A stretch of DNA of 64,000 nucleotides, from NCBI RefSeq assembly GCF_003044065.1, contig NZ_PZJJ01000015.1:1-64000 (forward strand). The letters run 5' to 3'. The stretch comes from Alkalicoccus saliphilus (GTDB lineage: Bacteria > Bacillota > Bacilli > Bacillales > Salisediminibacteriaceae). A program made the translations under genes and the position numbers. Numbering within the stretch: the stretch's first letter is position 1; every line of letters begins with the position of its first letter. The notes below the pieces were generated by a model. That model did not search any database. It had not been told where the DNA came from and saw only the letters and a list, made by a program, of their open reading frames with translations. This document shows, in pieces, positions 56,680 through 64,000 of the stretch.

Positions 56680-57699
56680 TTAATAGTCGGGCACGACGGT
56701 GGACTCCATTTTCTGCAGGAGTTTTTCTGCTTCCTTCACATTCTGTGCCTCCACTTCGTACTGTTCAAACAATTCATCATCCGGTTCACTGAGAAGACGC
56801 TGTCCTGTGCGGTGAAGGGCACAGGCCCAGACATCTGCGTCCACTGGTTCAGGGGATTTCGGATATACGGCAAATAAAAAATGCCACCACATCTGACGCA
56901 CCATGTCCAGCATCGTAGGATCCACCTGGTCCAGCTCTTTTTCCAGGCGCTCCAGCACTGCTTTTCCAAACTGTTCATGAAATACTTTTTCCAGGGAGGC
57001 AATATGTACGCTGTACTTTTCTCCAAACTTATGTACGGTGAACGTTTCTTCACAGCCGAGTTCCTTCAGAAGCTGCAGTACGTAACTTTTCAACACCGGA
57101 TTGTTCTGCTCAGCAAGCAGAAATCTTCTGAAGGCTTCCTTTACGACCTTCAGATCATAGCGGCTTAGCTGCTGGATGGCTCCAAGCTGCTGATCCATGC
57201 TTCCTTCTTCGAGCTGCTCGATCAGCTCGGGACCCGGACGGGTAAGCTCAGGTTCTTCTATGTCCTCTTCTATTTCCTGTGATTCTCCTGTCATCTGCCG
57301 TGCAAACTGAAGCAGCTGATAAAACGATTCGGCCTTATCCGGCGGGAATTTATTTTCTTCCATTACCCCTTCGAGCATAAAAGCCACTTCTTCATAATCT
57401 CCAAGCTGGACGAGTATCGATATGTATACTTGAAGAATTTCGTAATAATCGCCGATTCCTTCATCGAGCATTGACCGGCAGTGTTCCTTTGCCTGCGGAA
57501 GGCGGTTCAGTTCTATACTCGTAATGACGAGTCCGTACCTTGCCTGGGCATGCTGGGGTTCCAGTTCGACTGTCTGTGTAAAGCACGACAGTGCATCGTA
57601 ATATCTTTTTTCTTTCAGCGCACCCATCCCCCGCTCCACGAGACGGCTGATCAGTCCCGGAAACAAAATAACATTGTCGTCTCTCTTATGCTTTGTCAT
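56680..57699 (-). CDS. ysoA: TPR-repeat protein YsoA
   Basis: 339 residues from ATG at 57699, equal in length to B. subtilis YsoA, and in the same place upstream of tig. TPR-like helices at about 25-135 (GALKEKRYYDALSCFTQTVELEPQHAQARYGL) and an acidic helical C-terminal half. Function unknown. Confidence 0.85.
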   Translation of the reverse strand: MTKHKRDDNVILFPGLISRLVERGMGALKEKRYYDALSCFTQTVELEPQHAQARYGLVITSIELNRLPQAKEHCRSMLDEGIGDYYEILQVYISILVQLGDYEEVAFMLEGVMEENKFPPDKAESFYQLLQFARQMTGESQEIEEDIEEPELTRPGPELIEQLEEGSMDQQLGAIQQLSRYDLKVVKEAFRRFLLAEQNNPVLKSYVLQLLKELGCEETFTVHKFGEKYSVHIASLEKVFHEQFGKAVLERLEKELDQVDPTMLDMVRQMWWHFLFAVYPKSPEPVDADVWACALHRTGQRLLSEPDDELFEQYEVEAQNVKEAEKLLQKMESTVVPDY

Positions 57700-57939
57700 C
57701 CTTCCACCCCCTTTTTTAGTAGGCAAGCAATTAGGTTGTCCCTCTTTTTCAAAAAAGACAAGCAGTCCGGGTAGACGCCTATTATAGGACGTTCGACATT
57801 TTTCTTTACCCTCTCCCTTATATTGTAAACCTTTTCCTGCTTACTTTATAGGTTGTACTGCCTAATTTTCCTAGGAATATTGTGTATACTTGTGGATCTG
57901 TATAGTTTATAAAAATGGATCTTTCTACCAGCAGAGCTC

Positions 57940-58015
57940 TGCTTCGGATGGACGCTTTCCCGAGGGCTTGTCTTCAGCTGAATCCTCCGGGAGTCGCCAT
58001 CCTTTACTGCGCTCC
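57940..58015 (+). repeat. Structured repeat copy lacking its hairpin
   Basis: GACGCTTTCCCGAGGGCTTG then TCTTCAGCTGAATCC joins directly to GGGAGTCGCC. The hairpin and GGATCTTCG are deleted. Left flank matches 1222-1250. Confidence 0.65.
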
Positions 58016-58049
58016 TGTTTAAACTGGAGGCATTAGGTTTTTAAAAACT

Positions 58050-58180
58050 AAGCTGTGTTAGATTTGGCTGACCGCAGAAGAAAACTCCGCTTCAACTCGG
58101 CCTGCCGTGGAGGAGATCTCCGGGTAGGCTTCGTCCTATCCTCCAACTTCCTTCTTCCATTGGCGTCCTCCGGTTTTCGC
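58050..58180 (+). repeat. Repeat module F, copy 1
   Basis: Shares CGGCCTGCCGTGGAGGAGAT, GGGTAGGCTTCG and CCTATCCTCCAA with 62365-62510. Arms around CCGTGGA / TCCA(T)TGG are imperfect here. Confidence 0.7.
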
Positions 58181-58374
58181 TTCATTTTTGTATCCGGCAC
58201 AGTGAGAAGCCCTTAGCTTTCAGTAACGAAGTTTTATGTTTAAATAACAAGTACCAAAGGGCTTTTAAGATACTTCTGGAAAAAGTTTGAAAATCCTCCC
58301 AGATCCCAAGGAATCCAAAAGCTTTCTTCGCGGCGGGTTAAGAGAATCTTCTATATCCTGGAATATTAAACAAC

Positions 58375-58515
58375 CTGCTTTTCCGTGCAAAGAAAGCTGC
58401 AGAAGACATGGGGGGAGCTCCAGGGCTATAAAGGACGAGCCCCGCTTCATCCGGCGGTCAGAGAAAGGAATCAGTTGAGGCCGGCCCGCTCGGAAAGCAT
58501 TCCTCTTATCTATGT
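58375..58515 (-). repeat. Structured repeat copy, inverted
   Basis: Plus strand reads GGACGAGC, GGAATCAGTTGAGG, CCGGCCCGCTCGGAAAGC. Divergent relative of 42185-42335, facing the copy at 57940. Confidence 0.6.
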
Positions 58516-58585
58516 TTTATTTTCAAGCAGCCTGAATATAAGAAAAAAACCCTTGAATACCAAGGGTTTGAAAGTTAAATATAAT

Positions 58586-58663
58586 GGCGTCCCAGGAGGG
58601 ATTCGAACCCCCGACCGATGGCTTAGAAGGCCATTGCTCTATCCTGCTGAGCTACTGGGACGC
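58586..58663 (-). tRNA. tRNA-Arg (anticodon UCU)
   Basis: Full cloverleaf on the minus strand: acceptor GCGTCCC/GGGACGC, D-arm with AGCTCAG...GAGC, anticodon stem ATGGC/GCCAT with loop CTTCTAA (anticodon TCT), T-arm with GGTTCGAATCC. CCA is not encoded. Decodes AGA and AGG. Confidence 0.95.
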
Positions 58664-58750
58664 GTAAAAAATATGTAGAGAAAGGAACTGCTTATAGAAA
58701 GCCTCGCCTTTCAGCGACAATACTTAATATAAACAATTCCTTCCTTTGTG

Positions 58751-59266
58751 TCAACCGTTTATTGAAAATGTTTTGGAGAGCTCTTCTACAGGCTCCCCTT
58801 TCATGTTCCGGAAAGAGATGTGCACTTCATCCTGATTTTTTTCCAGCAGGACGTACGTTCCTTCCGGATACTGACGCGGAAGGCGCATGCTGCCGGGGTT
58901 TATCAGCAGTGTTCCTTTTTCCTGAACGGCTGTCGGTGTATGGGTATGGCCGAAACAGACCACGTCCGCCTCTGATTCCTGTGCTTTATAGATCAGGTTC
59001 ATTTCCGTCGTTTTGACATTGAGAAGATGACCATGGGCAGCAAAGAAGCGTATGCCTCCGAAATCTTCCACAGCTTCTTCCGGAAGTCCGTCATCCATAT
59101 CACAGTTCCCACGGACGACAGTAGTGTTTTCGAACACCGGTGCGGAAGCATTCAATTCAGAATCTCCGCAGTGCAGTATTCCTTCGACTTCCTCTTTGTG
59201 GCGGTCAATGACTTCTTCCACTTCTTTTTCCCATCCGTGGCTGTCGCTCATAATGAGTACCTTCAC
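58751..59266 (-). CDS. ysnB: Metallophosphoesterase YsnB
   Basis: 171 residues. Calcineurin-like metal motifs SDSHG (7-11), GDSE, GNCD, AHGH and GHTHTP. YfcE/MJ0936-type phosphodiesterase; physiological substrate unknown. GTG start at 59266 with GGGAGGA. Follows rdgB, as in B. subtilis. Confidence 0.92.
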   Translation of the reverse strand: MKVLIMSDSHGWEKEVEEVIDRHKEEVEGILHCGDSELNASAPVFENTTVVRGNCDMDDGLPEEAVEDFGGIRFFAAHGHLLNVKTTEMNLIYKAQESEADVVCFGHTHTPTAVQEKGTLLINPGSMRLPRQYPEGTYVLLEKNQDEVHISFRNMKGEPVEELSKTFSING

Positions 59267-59280
59267 ATTCGAGTCCTCCC

Positions 59281-59874
59281 TTACTGATTCCAGTTACCCC
59301 ACTCGTTCTCCAGCTTTTTGAGTGCGTTGGCACGGTGACTGATTTCATTCTTCTCTTCCCTGCTCAGCTCTGCCATAAAACAATTTTTTTCTTTGACGAA
59401 AAACAGCGGGTCGTATCCGAAACCGTGCTCACCGTGTTTTTCGGTACCGATTTCACCTTCTATCGTCCCGCGGACAGTTTTTGTACCTTTTTCCGGGTCG
59501 TACACAGCAAGTACAGAAACGAACCGCGCGCTGCGGTCGGCAATGCCGGTCATTTCTCTGATCAGCTTTTCATTGTTAGCTTCATCGCTCTTGGCTCCGC
59601 CTGCGTAGCGGGCGGAATATACACCCGGTGCCCCGTCCAGAGCGTCCACTTCGAGACCCGAATCGTCAGCAAGTACGGCAATGTTGAACTTACGTCCGAT
59701 TTCCTCTGCTTTTTTGCGGGCATTCTCTTCAAATGTCGTACCGTCTTCTACGACGTCCACCGCTTCCGGCAGGTCCTGAAGCGACTTGACAGTAATATTT
59801 TTCGCTGCAAAAAACTCACGGAACTCTGCGATTTTCCCTTTGTTATTGGATGCGATAAAGATTTCAGTCTGCAT
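59281..59874 (-). CDS. rdgB: XTP/dITP diphosphatase RdgB
   Basis: 197 residues from ATG at 59874, which overlaps the end of rph by 11 bases. Motifs [37 protein letters not shown]. Removes deaminated purine nucleotides (ysnA in B. subtilis). A longer frame to 59976 lies inside rph and is rejected. Confidence 0.95.
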   Translation of the reverse strand: MQTEIFIASNNKGKIAEFREFFAAKNITVKSLQDLPEAVDVVEDGTTFEENARKKAEEIGRKFNIAVLADDSGLEVDALDGAPGVYSARYAGGAKSDEANNEKLIREMTGIADRSARFVSVLAVYDPEKGTKTVRGTIEGEIGTEKHGEHGFGYDPLFFVKEKNCFMAELSREEKNEISHRANALKKLENEWGNWNQ

Positions 59875-60637
59875 GAGCGGTCTGAGCCTCTTTTTCTGTT
59901 TCTGCCAGCTTTTCTCCAAAGTCGCCGAGAATCTCCTTCTGCAGTTCAAACAGCTCTTCGATTCCGTTTTCCGCAAGGTCGAGCATTTTATTCAAGTCAC
60001 GGCGGGAGAAAGTCGCTTCTTCCCCAGTTCCCTGCACTTCCACAAGGCGTCCTCCGCTTTTCATCACGACGTTCATGTCTACATCTGCAGACGAGTCTTC
60101 TTCGTAATCCAGATCAAGCAGTGCTTCTCCGTCGGCATCCATTCCGACAGAAAGCGCAGCGAGAAATCCAGTCAGTGGATTTTCCTTAATTTTTTCCTGC
60201 GTAAGAAGATCATCGACAGCCAGTCCGACGGCTACAAAAGCACCTGTGATCGCAGCTGTCCTCGTACCGCCGTCTGCCTGTATTACGTCGCAGTCGACCC
60301 AGATTGTCCGCTCGCCGATTTTTTCCAGATCTACAACAGAACGCAGTGCGCGTCCAATCAGCCGCTGAATTTCCATCGTGCGTCCTGCCACTTTTCCTTT
60401 GGATGATTCCCGGATATTCCGCTGGGACGTCGCCCTTGGAAGCATTGCATACTCAGCCGTAATCCATCCCTGACCTTTTCCTCTGAGAAACGGAGGAACC
60501 CGGTCTTCCACACTGGCTGAGCAGATGACTTTCGTATCTCCAAAAGAAATCAGCACGGATCCTTCCGGATGCTTTATATAACCCGGGATAATTTCCACTT
60601 CCCGCTTTCTGTATACTGGACGTTCATTAGTACGCAT
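59864..60637 (-). CDS. rph: Ribonuclease PH
   Basis: 257 residues. PH-domain fold with [19 protein letters not shown] and the catalytic region [12 protein letters not shown] ... [17 protein letters not shown]. Phosphorolytic 3'-end trimming of tRNA. gerM, which lies between racE and rph in B. subtilis, is absent. Confidence 0.96.
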   Translation of the reverse strand: MRTNERPVYRKREVEIIPGYIKHPEGSVLISFGDTKVICSASVEDRVPPFLRGKGQGWITAEYAMLPRATSQRNIRESSKGKVAGRTMEIQRLIGRALRSVVDLEKIGERTIWVDCDVIQADGGTRTAAITGAFVAVGLAVDDLLTQEKIKENPLTGFLAALSVGMDADGEALLDLDYEEDSSADVDMNVVMKSGGRLVEVQGTGEEATFSRRDLNKMLDLAENGIEELFELQKEILGDFGEKLAETEKEAQTAHAD

Positions 60638-60754
60638 AACGTCGTCACTCTCCTTCTGTTTCCTATTCTATCAAAATGGCGTATTTTTGTCCTTCCCTAT
60701 GATACGCCTATCGCATTGTATACTGCAACCGGACTTTCTGCACATAAAAAAGAA

Positions 60755-60795
60755 GCTGTCTCAAAAGGTTCATAGAGACAGCCTGAAAAGCACGA
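60755..60795 (-). terminator. Second terminator after murI
   Basis: Minus strand GGCTGTCTC / GAGACAGC followed by TCTTTTTT. Confidence 0.8.
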
Positions 60796-60803
60796 GTGGA
60801 GCC

Positions 60804-60858
60804 GGACCAAGGTGTTAAAACCCTGTCAGATCGGGACTTATCTGACAGGGTTTGGTCC
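60804..60858 (-). terminator. Long hairpin after murI
   Basis: 14 bp perfect stem AAACCCTGTCAGAT / ATCTGACAGGGTTT (60818-60831, 60840-60853), extended by GGACC/GGTCC. On the minus strand it ends in TTTT. Confidence 0.75.
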
Positions 60859-60876
60859 GTGCGAAGCCGTGCTCCA

Positions 60877-61719
60877 TCACTTATGGGACATCCCGCTTTT
60901 CTCATGTTCAAGCTGCAGTTCCTGTACCGGAAGTTTTTTTCCGAGCCACGAATCTGCAATACAGGCGAATGTTTTCACTGCCCCCGTAGTGTAAAAGCAG
61001 TGGGACGGTGCTCTTTCACCGCTGTACAGCAGCCCTTTGAAGTAAAGCAGGGAGCTGACTTCCCTTGCCGTTTCGTCCCCGGAAGCAATCACTTCAACCT
61101 CCGGCCCCATCACCCGGCTGACAACGGGAGCGAGCAGCGGATAATGAGTACATCCAAGAATGAGCGTATCCATATCGTACGAAAGCAGCGGTTCGAGCGC
61201 TTCCCTTACGACTTCCTCCACCGGATCACCGTCAAAAACGCCGGTTTCCACAAGAGGTACGAGCGTCGGACAGGCAAGGCTCACCACACGGACGCTGCTG
61301 TTAATACCGGTAAGCTCCCGGTAATACGCACCGCTGTGGATCGTTCCTTCTGTTCCGATTACGCCGACATGCTCATTGTCTGTCGCTTTAAGGGCAGCAA
61401 CCGCTCCCGGGTGGATGACCCCAATGACGGGAATAGGCAGAGTGCCCTTCGCTTCTTCCAGTACGACAGCAGTAGCCGTGTTACATGCAATAACAAGCAG
61501 TTTAATATCTTTCGTCATTAAGTAACGGATTATTTCCCATGTATACGCCCTGACTTCTTCTTCCGGGCGCGGACCATACGGGCACCGGGCTGTATCTCCG
61601 ACGTAAAGTATTTCTTCTTTCGGAAGCTGGCGCATCAGCTCAGATGCTACAGTCAGCCCCCCGACTCCGGAGTCAATAACACCGACCGGGCGCTCGTTTT
61701 TGTATGTTTCTTCGTTCAC
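60877..61719 (-). CDS. murI: Glutamate racemase
   Basis: 280 residues from GTG at 61719 (AGAGGA about 9 bases upstream); the frame to 61770 overlaps the MarR gene. Catalytic Cys79 (IACNTATA) and Cys190 (LGCTHYPLL), DSGVGGLTV. Supplies D-glutamate for peptidoglycan (racE in B. subtilis). Confidence 0.96.
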   Translation of the reverse strand: MNEETYKNERPVGVIDSGVGGLTVASELMRQLPKEEILYVGDTARCPYGPRPEEEVRAYTWEIIRYLMTKDIKLLVIACNTATAVVLEEAKGTLPIPVIGVIHPGAVAALKATDNEHVGVIGTEGTIHSGAYYRELTGINSSVRVVSLACPTLVPLVETGVFDGDPVEEVVREALEPLLSYDMDTLILGCTHYPLLAPVVSRVMGPEVEVIASGDETAREVSSLLYFKGLLYSGERAPSHCFYTTGAVKTFACIADSWLGKKLPVQELQLEHEKSGMSHK

Positions 61720-61741
61720 AATATACGTCCTCTTCCTGTGG

Positions 61742-62221
61742 TTAGAATGATTTCCAAGTTTCTGCGTCACGTTTCATTTCGTCAAATAAATGGTTCAGGC
61801 TGCTTTCCAGAAAATCAACATTCTCTGTTGTGAATCCTTGAAGCACATCCTGTAAATAAAGCTGACGCTGCTGAATAACTTCCTTGATGATTGTTTTTCC
61901 TTTATCAAGCAGATGAATACGCACAACCCGGCGGTCATTCGTATCTTTAACGCGCTCAACCAGCTCGTTTTTTTCCATACGGTCTATCAGATCTGTCGTC
62001 GTACTGCAGGCAAGGTGCATTTTGCCGGACAGTTCCCCTATAGTCATATCACCAAATTCGTGCAGCCACTGAAGAGCGATAAACTGCGGAGGTGTAATAG
62101 GAAATTCGTTTAATATTTCGCGCCCTTTTTGTTTCACAATATCAGCGATCATCCGGAGGGATTTCTCAATCGCTGCGACTTGTGCTGTTTCGACTTCAAC
62201 AGCTTTCTCTTTATTTGCCAT
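61742..62221 (-). CDS. ysmB: MarR-family regulator (YsmB-like)
   Basis: 159 residues. Winged helix with recognition segment [32 protein letters not shown] and the wing [16 protein letters not shown]. Same position before racE as B. subtilis ysmB. Targets unknown; the gene lies 22 bases upstream of murI, so it may be co-transcribed. Confidence 0.9.
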   Translation of the reverse strand: MANKEKAVEVETAQVAAIEKSLRMIADIVKQKGREILNEFPITPPQFIALQWLHEFGDMTIGELSGKMHLACSTTTDLIDRMEKNELVERVKDTNDRRVVRIHLLDKGKTIIKEVIQQRQLYLQDVLQGFTTENVDFLESSLNHLFDEMKRDAETWKSF

Positions 62222-62364
62222 TGTCCTCTTCCTTTCCTAAAAACCGGGATAATACTATTCATTGTCCATGGTTTTTCAAAAAATATCAAGACCAGGAACA
62301 GAAAAAAACTGTATCTCTCTTCCCAGGAGATCTTAAATACCAGAATTCTGTGCGGCTTTTAAAG

Positions 62365-62510
62365 AATTAGCTATGTTCGCTGTTGACGGCTGGAGAAAAC
62401 CTTCACTTCCAACCGGCCTGCCGTGGAGGAGATTTTCGGGTAGGCTTCGCCCTATCCTCCAATCTCCTTCTTCCACGGGCCGGTTTCCGCTACGTCTTTT
62501 CACAGTAAAA
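62365..62510 (+). repeat. Repeat module F, copy 2
   Basis: CCGGCCTGCCGTGGAGGAGAT ... ATCTCCTTCTTCCACGGGCCGG forms a long hairpin (CCGTGG/CCACGG and GAGAT/ATCTC) with inner GGGTAGG/CCTATCC. Better paired than the copy at 58050. Confidence 0.72.
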
Positions 62511-62544
62511 GAAAAGTGCTGCTTTTTATAAACGCTCCTCTTTT

Positions 62545-62650
62545 TTTAAAACCGAGGCCCGGGCAGAGACGCCTGCGGAAGCGCGCAGATCCTCCCGGAT
62601 GAAAGGGACAGCCGCAGGCAACCTTCACTAACAACCCGGAGCTTTAACAT
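62545..62650 (-). repeat. Repeat module D fragment, inverted
   Basis: CAGAGACGCCTGCGGAAGCG and GCAGATCCTCCCGG are the reverse of the D module at 1790 and 29870. Confidence 0.65.
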
Positions 62651-62666
62651 AGCTAAAGAATTAAAA

Positions 62667-62700
62667 AAGAGCACGATGACAAATATGTCACCATGCTCTT
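62667..62700 (-). terminator. Terminator of ptsI
   Basis: AAGAGCA...TGAC / GTCA...TGCTCTT with a 6-base loop, then TTTTTTAA on the minus strand. Confidence 0.88.
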
Positions 62701-62727
62701 CTGAAAAGGCCTCTGCTGGGCAGCGCT

Positions 62728-64000
62728 TTATAAAAACCGCTTTTCCACCATTTCCTGTACTTCTTCTGCTGTACTGTATGTCAGTGCTTCCTCTGCCGCT
62801 TTGGCTGCTTCTTCTTTGGAAAGCTGCAGCAGCTGGCTTCTTGCCGGAAGGACGGATGTCGCACTCATGCTGAATTCATCGAGTCCCAGTCCAAGAAGAA
62901 GAGGAATAGCGGTGCTGTCACCGGCCATCTCCCCGCACATGCCGGTCCATTTCCCTTCTTTATGGGAAGCGTCAATAACCATTTTGACAAGGCTGAGGAT
63001 GGCCGGACTGTAAGGCTGGTACAAGTAGGAAACGCGCTCGTTCATACGGTCCGCTGCCATCGTGTACTGAATCAGATCGTTTGTGCCGATGCTGAAAAAG
63101 TCCACTTCTTTTGCAAACTGCGGAGCCATAACGGCCGTGGATGGAATTTCCACCATGATGCCGAGTTCGAGTTTGTCATTAACGTCTGTACCTTCTTTTT
63201 GAAGCTTCTGTTTTTCTTCTTCCAGGATCGCTTTTGCTTCGCGGAATTCCTGAAGCGTGGCGATCATCGGAAACATGATTTTCAGGTTTCCGTAAGCACT
63301 TGCACGGAGCAGCGCACGAAGCTGCGTACGGAACATGTCGTCCATTTCCAGACAGAGACGGATCGCCCGGAAGCCGAGAAATGGGTTCATTTCCTCCGGA
63401 AGATCAAGGTATGGAAGCTCTTTGTCGCCGCCGATATCCAGTGTACGGATAACAACCGGGCGGCCATCCAGTGATTCTACAACTTTTTTATAGGCTGTAA
63501 ACTGCTCTTCCTCTGTAGGAAGCTCCTCACGGCCCATATACAAAAATTCTGTACGGTAAAGCCCGATGCCTTCGGCGCCATTGTTATGAACGCCTTCCAG
63601 ATCATCCGGTGTTCCGATATTGGCGGCAAGCTCCACGTGAACTCCGTCTTTCGAAACAGACGGTTCATTCTTGAGCTTTGCCCATTCCTGCTTCTGCTTT
63701 TCAAACTCGTCGTACTTTCTGCGGTAGGCTGCCAGTTCGTCTTCCGAAGGCCCGATAATAACCGTGCCGGATATACCGTCAACGATAATCATTTCGTGCT
63801 GCTCCGTATCATTTGTTACTGATTTCGTACCGACAACAGCAGGAATTTCCAGAGAACGTGCCATGATCGCGGAATGGGAAGTGCGTCCGCCGATGTTTGT
63901 TACGAACCCTTTTACAAATTCCTTGTTCAATTGAGCCGTATCGGAAGGTGTCAGGTCTTCTCCGACTACTATGACTTCCTCTTTGATTTCTGCAAGAGAA
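62728..64000 (-). CDS. ptsI: Phosphoenolpyruvate-protein phosphotransferase (enzyme I), 5' part missing
   Basis: The last 424 codons of enzyme I; the gene continues past the right edge. The phosphorylated His is in [12 protein letters not shown] near the edge. PEP-binding domain motifs are [43 protein letters not shown] and the Cys in GMCGEMAGD. Starts the sugar PTS phosphorelay to HPr. The frame is open through 63930, so the TTG there is internal. Confidence 0.96.
   Translation of the reverse strand, partial: SLAEIKEEVIVVGEDLTPSDTAQLNKEFVKGFVTNIGGRTSHSAIMARSLEIPAVVGTKSVTNDTEQHEMIIVDGISGTVIIGPSEDELAAYRRKYDEFEKQKQEWAKLKNEPSVSKDGVHVELAANIGTPDDLEGVHNNGAEGIGLYRTEFLYMGREELPTEEEQFTAYKKVVESLDGRPVVIRTLDIGGDKELPYLDLPEEMNPFLGFRAIRLCLEMDDMFRTQLRALLRASAYGNLKIMFPMIATLQEFREAKAILEEEKQKLQKEGTDVNDKLELGIMVEIPSTAVMAPQFAKEVDFFSIGTNDLIQYTMAADRMNERVSYLYQPYSPAILSLVKMVIDASHKEGKWTGMCGEMAGDSTAIPLLLGLGLDEFSMSATSVLPARSQLLQLSKEEAAKAAEEALTYSTAEEVQEMVEKRFL

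Overview
This 64 kb window looks like a chromosomal segment of a Gram-positive Bacillaceae bacterium of intermediate GC. Gene content and order match the Bacillus subtilis blocks comC-maf-radC-mreBCD-minC-rplU-prp-rpmA, valS, hemLBDCXA-ysxC-lon-clpX-tig-ysoA and ysnB-rdgB-rph-racE-ysmB. Many proteins are rich in Asp and Glu, which would fit a halophilic or alkaliphilic member; that is an inference. The sporulation and germination genes that punctuate these blocks in B. subtilis (spoIVFA/FB, spoIIB, spoVID, lonB, gerM, gerE) are all missing, so the organism probably does not form spores. minD is also missing beside minC, and a ribonuclease E/G gene lies where minD and spoIVFAB would be.

Layout. 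1-2.2 kb: a partial gene at the left edge behind a long operator-like palindrome, yisL, and a dense block of non-coding repeats. 2.2-6.8 kb: the phosphate operon pstS-pstC-pstA-pstB-phoU, read leftward behind a five-repeat PhoP box. 7-14.5 kb: an aldo/keto reductase, small paralogous membrane proteins, a copper-protein gene (cueP) interrupted by one in-frame TGA, yhfI, and an AT-rich island with a 291 bp duplication. 14.5-23 kb: ribosomal proteins L27 and L21 with Prp, RNase E/G, MinC, MreDCB, RadC, Maf and ComC. 24-31 kb: folC, a divergent pair of ATP-grasp ligases, liaFSR and the liaI/liaH-like pair. 31-40.4 kb: a baeRF-like protein, an unknown helical-repeat protein, dat-valS under a T-box, a Nudix hydrolase and glutaminase. 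40.4-42.4 kb: an AT-rich phosphotransferase gene flanked by repeats. 42.4-48.7 kb: the hemAXCDBL heme operon. 48.9-57.7 kb: a small membrane protein, an orphan amino-acid ABC ATPase, ysxC, lon, clpX, tig and ysoA. 58.5-62.2 kb: tRNA-Arg(UCU), ysnB, rdgB, rph, murI and a MarR regulator. The right edge holds ptsI, cut by the window.

Two things stand out. First, cueP carries TGA exactly where the family has a metal-binding cysteine. The frame stays open to its normal end, and a perfect 7 bp hairpin with a GGT loop sits at the same distance from TGA as in the E. coli fdhF SECIS. It could be a selenoprotein or a fresh nonsense mutation. Second, a non-coding repeat superfamily occurs at least 13 times between genes. 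It keeps a constant frame (CTCAGCTAA ... GGATCTTCG) around a hairpin whose sequence changes from copy to copy while the pairing is kept in most copies. Copies often occur as inverted pairs that enclose AT-rich genes or form a composite element of about 600 bp. I recognise no described family here. Assignments of conserved genes are firm; those for small membrane proteins and repeats are descriptive.
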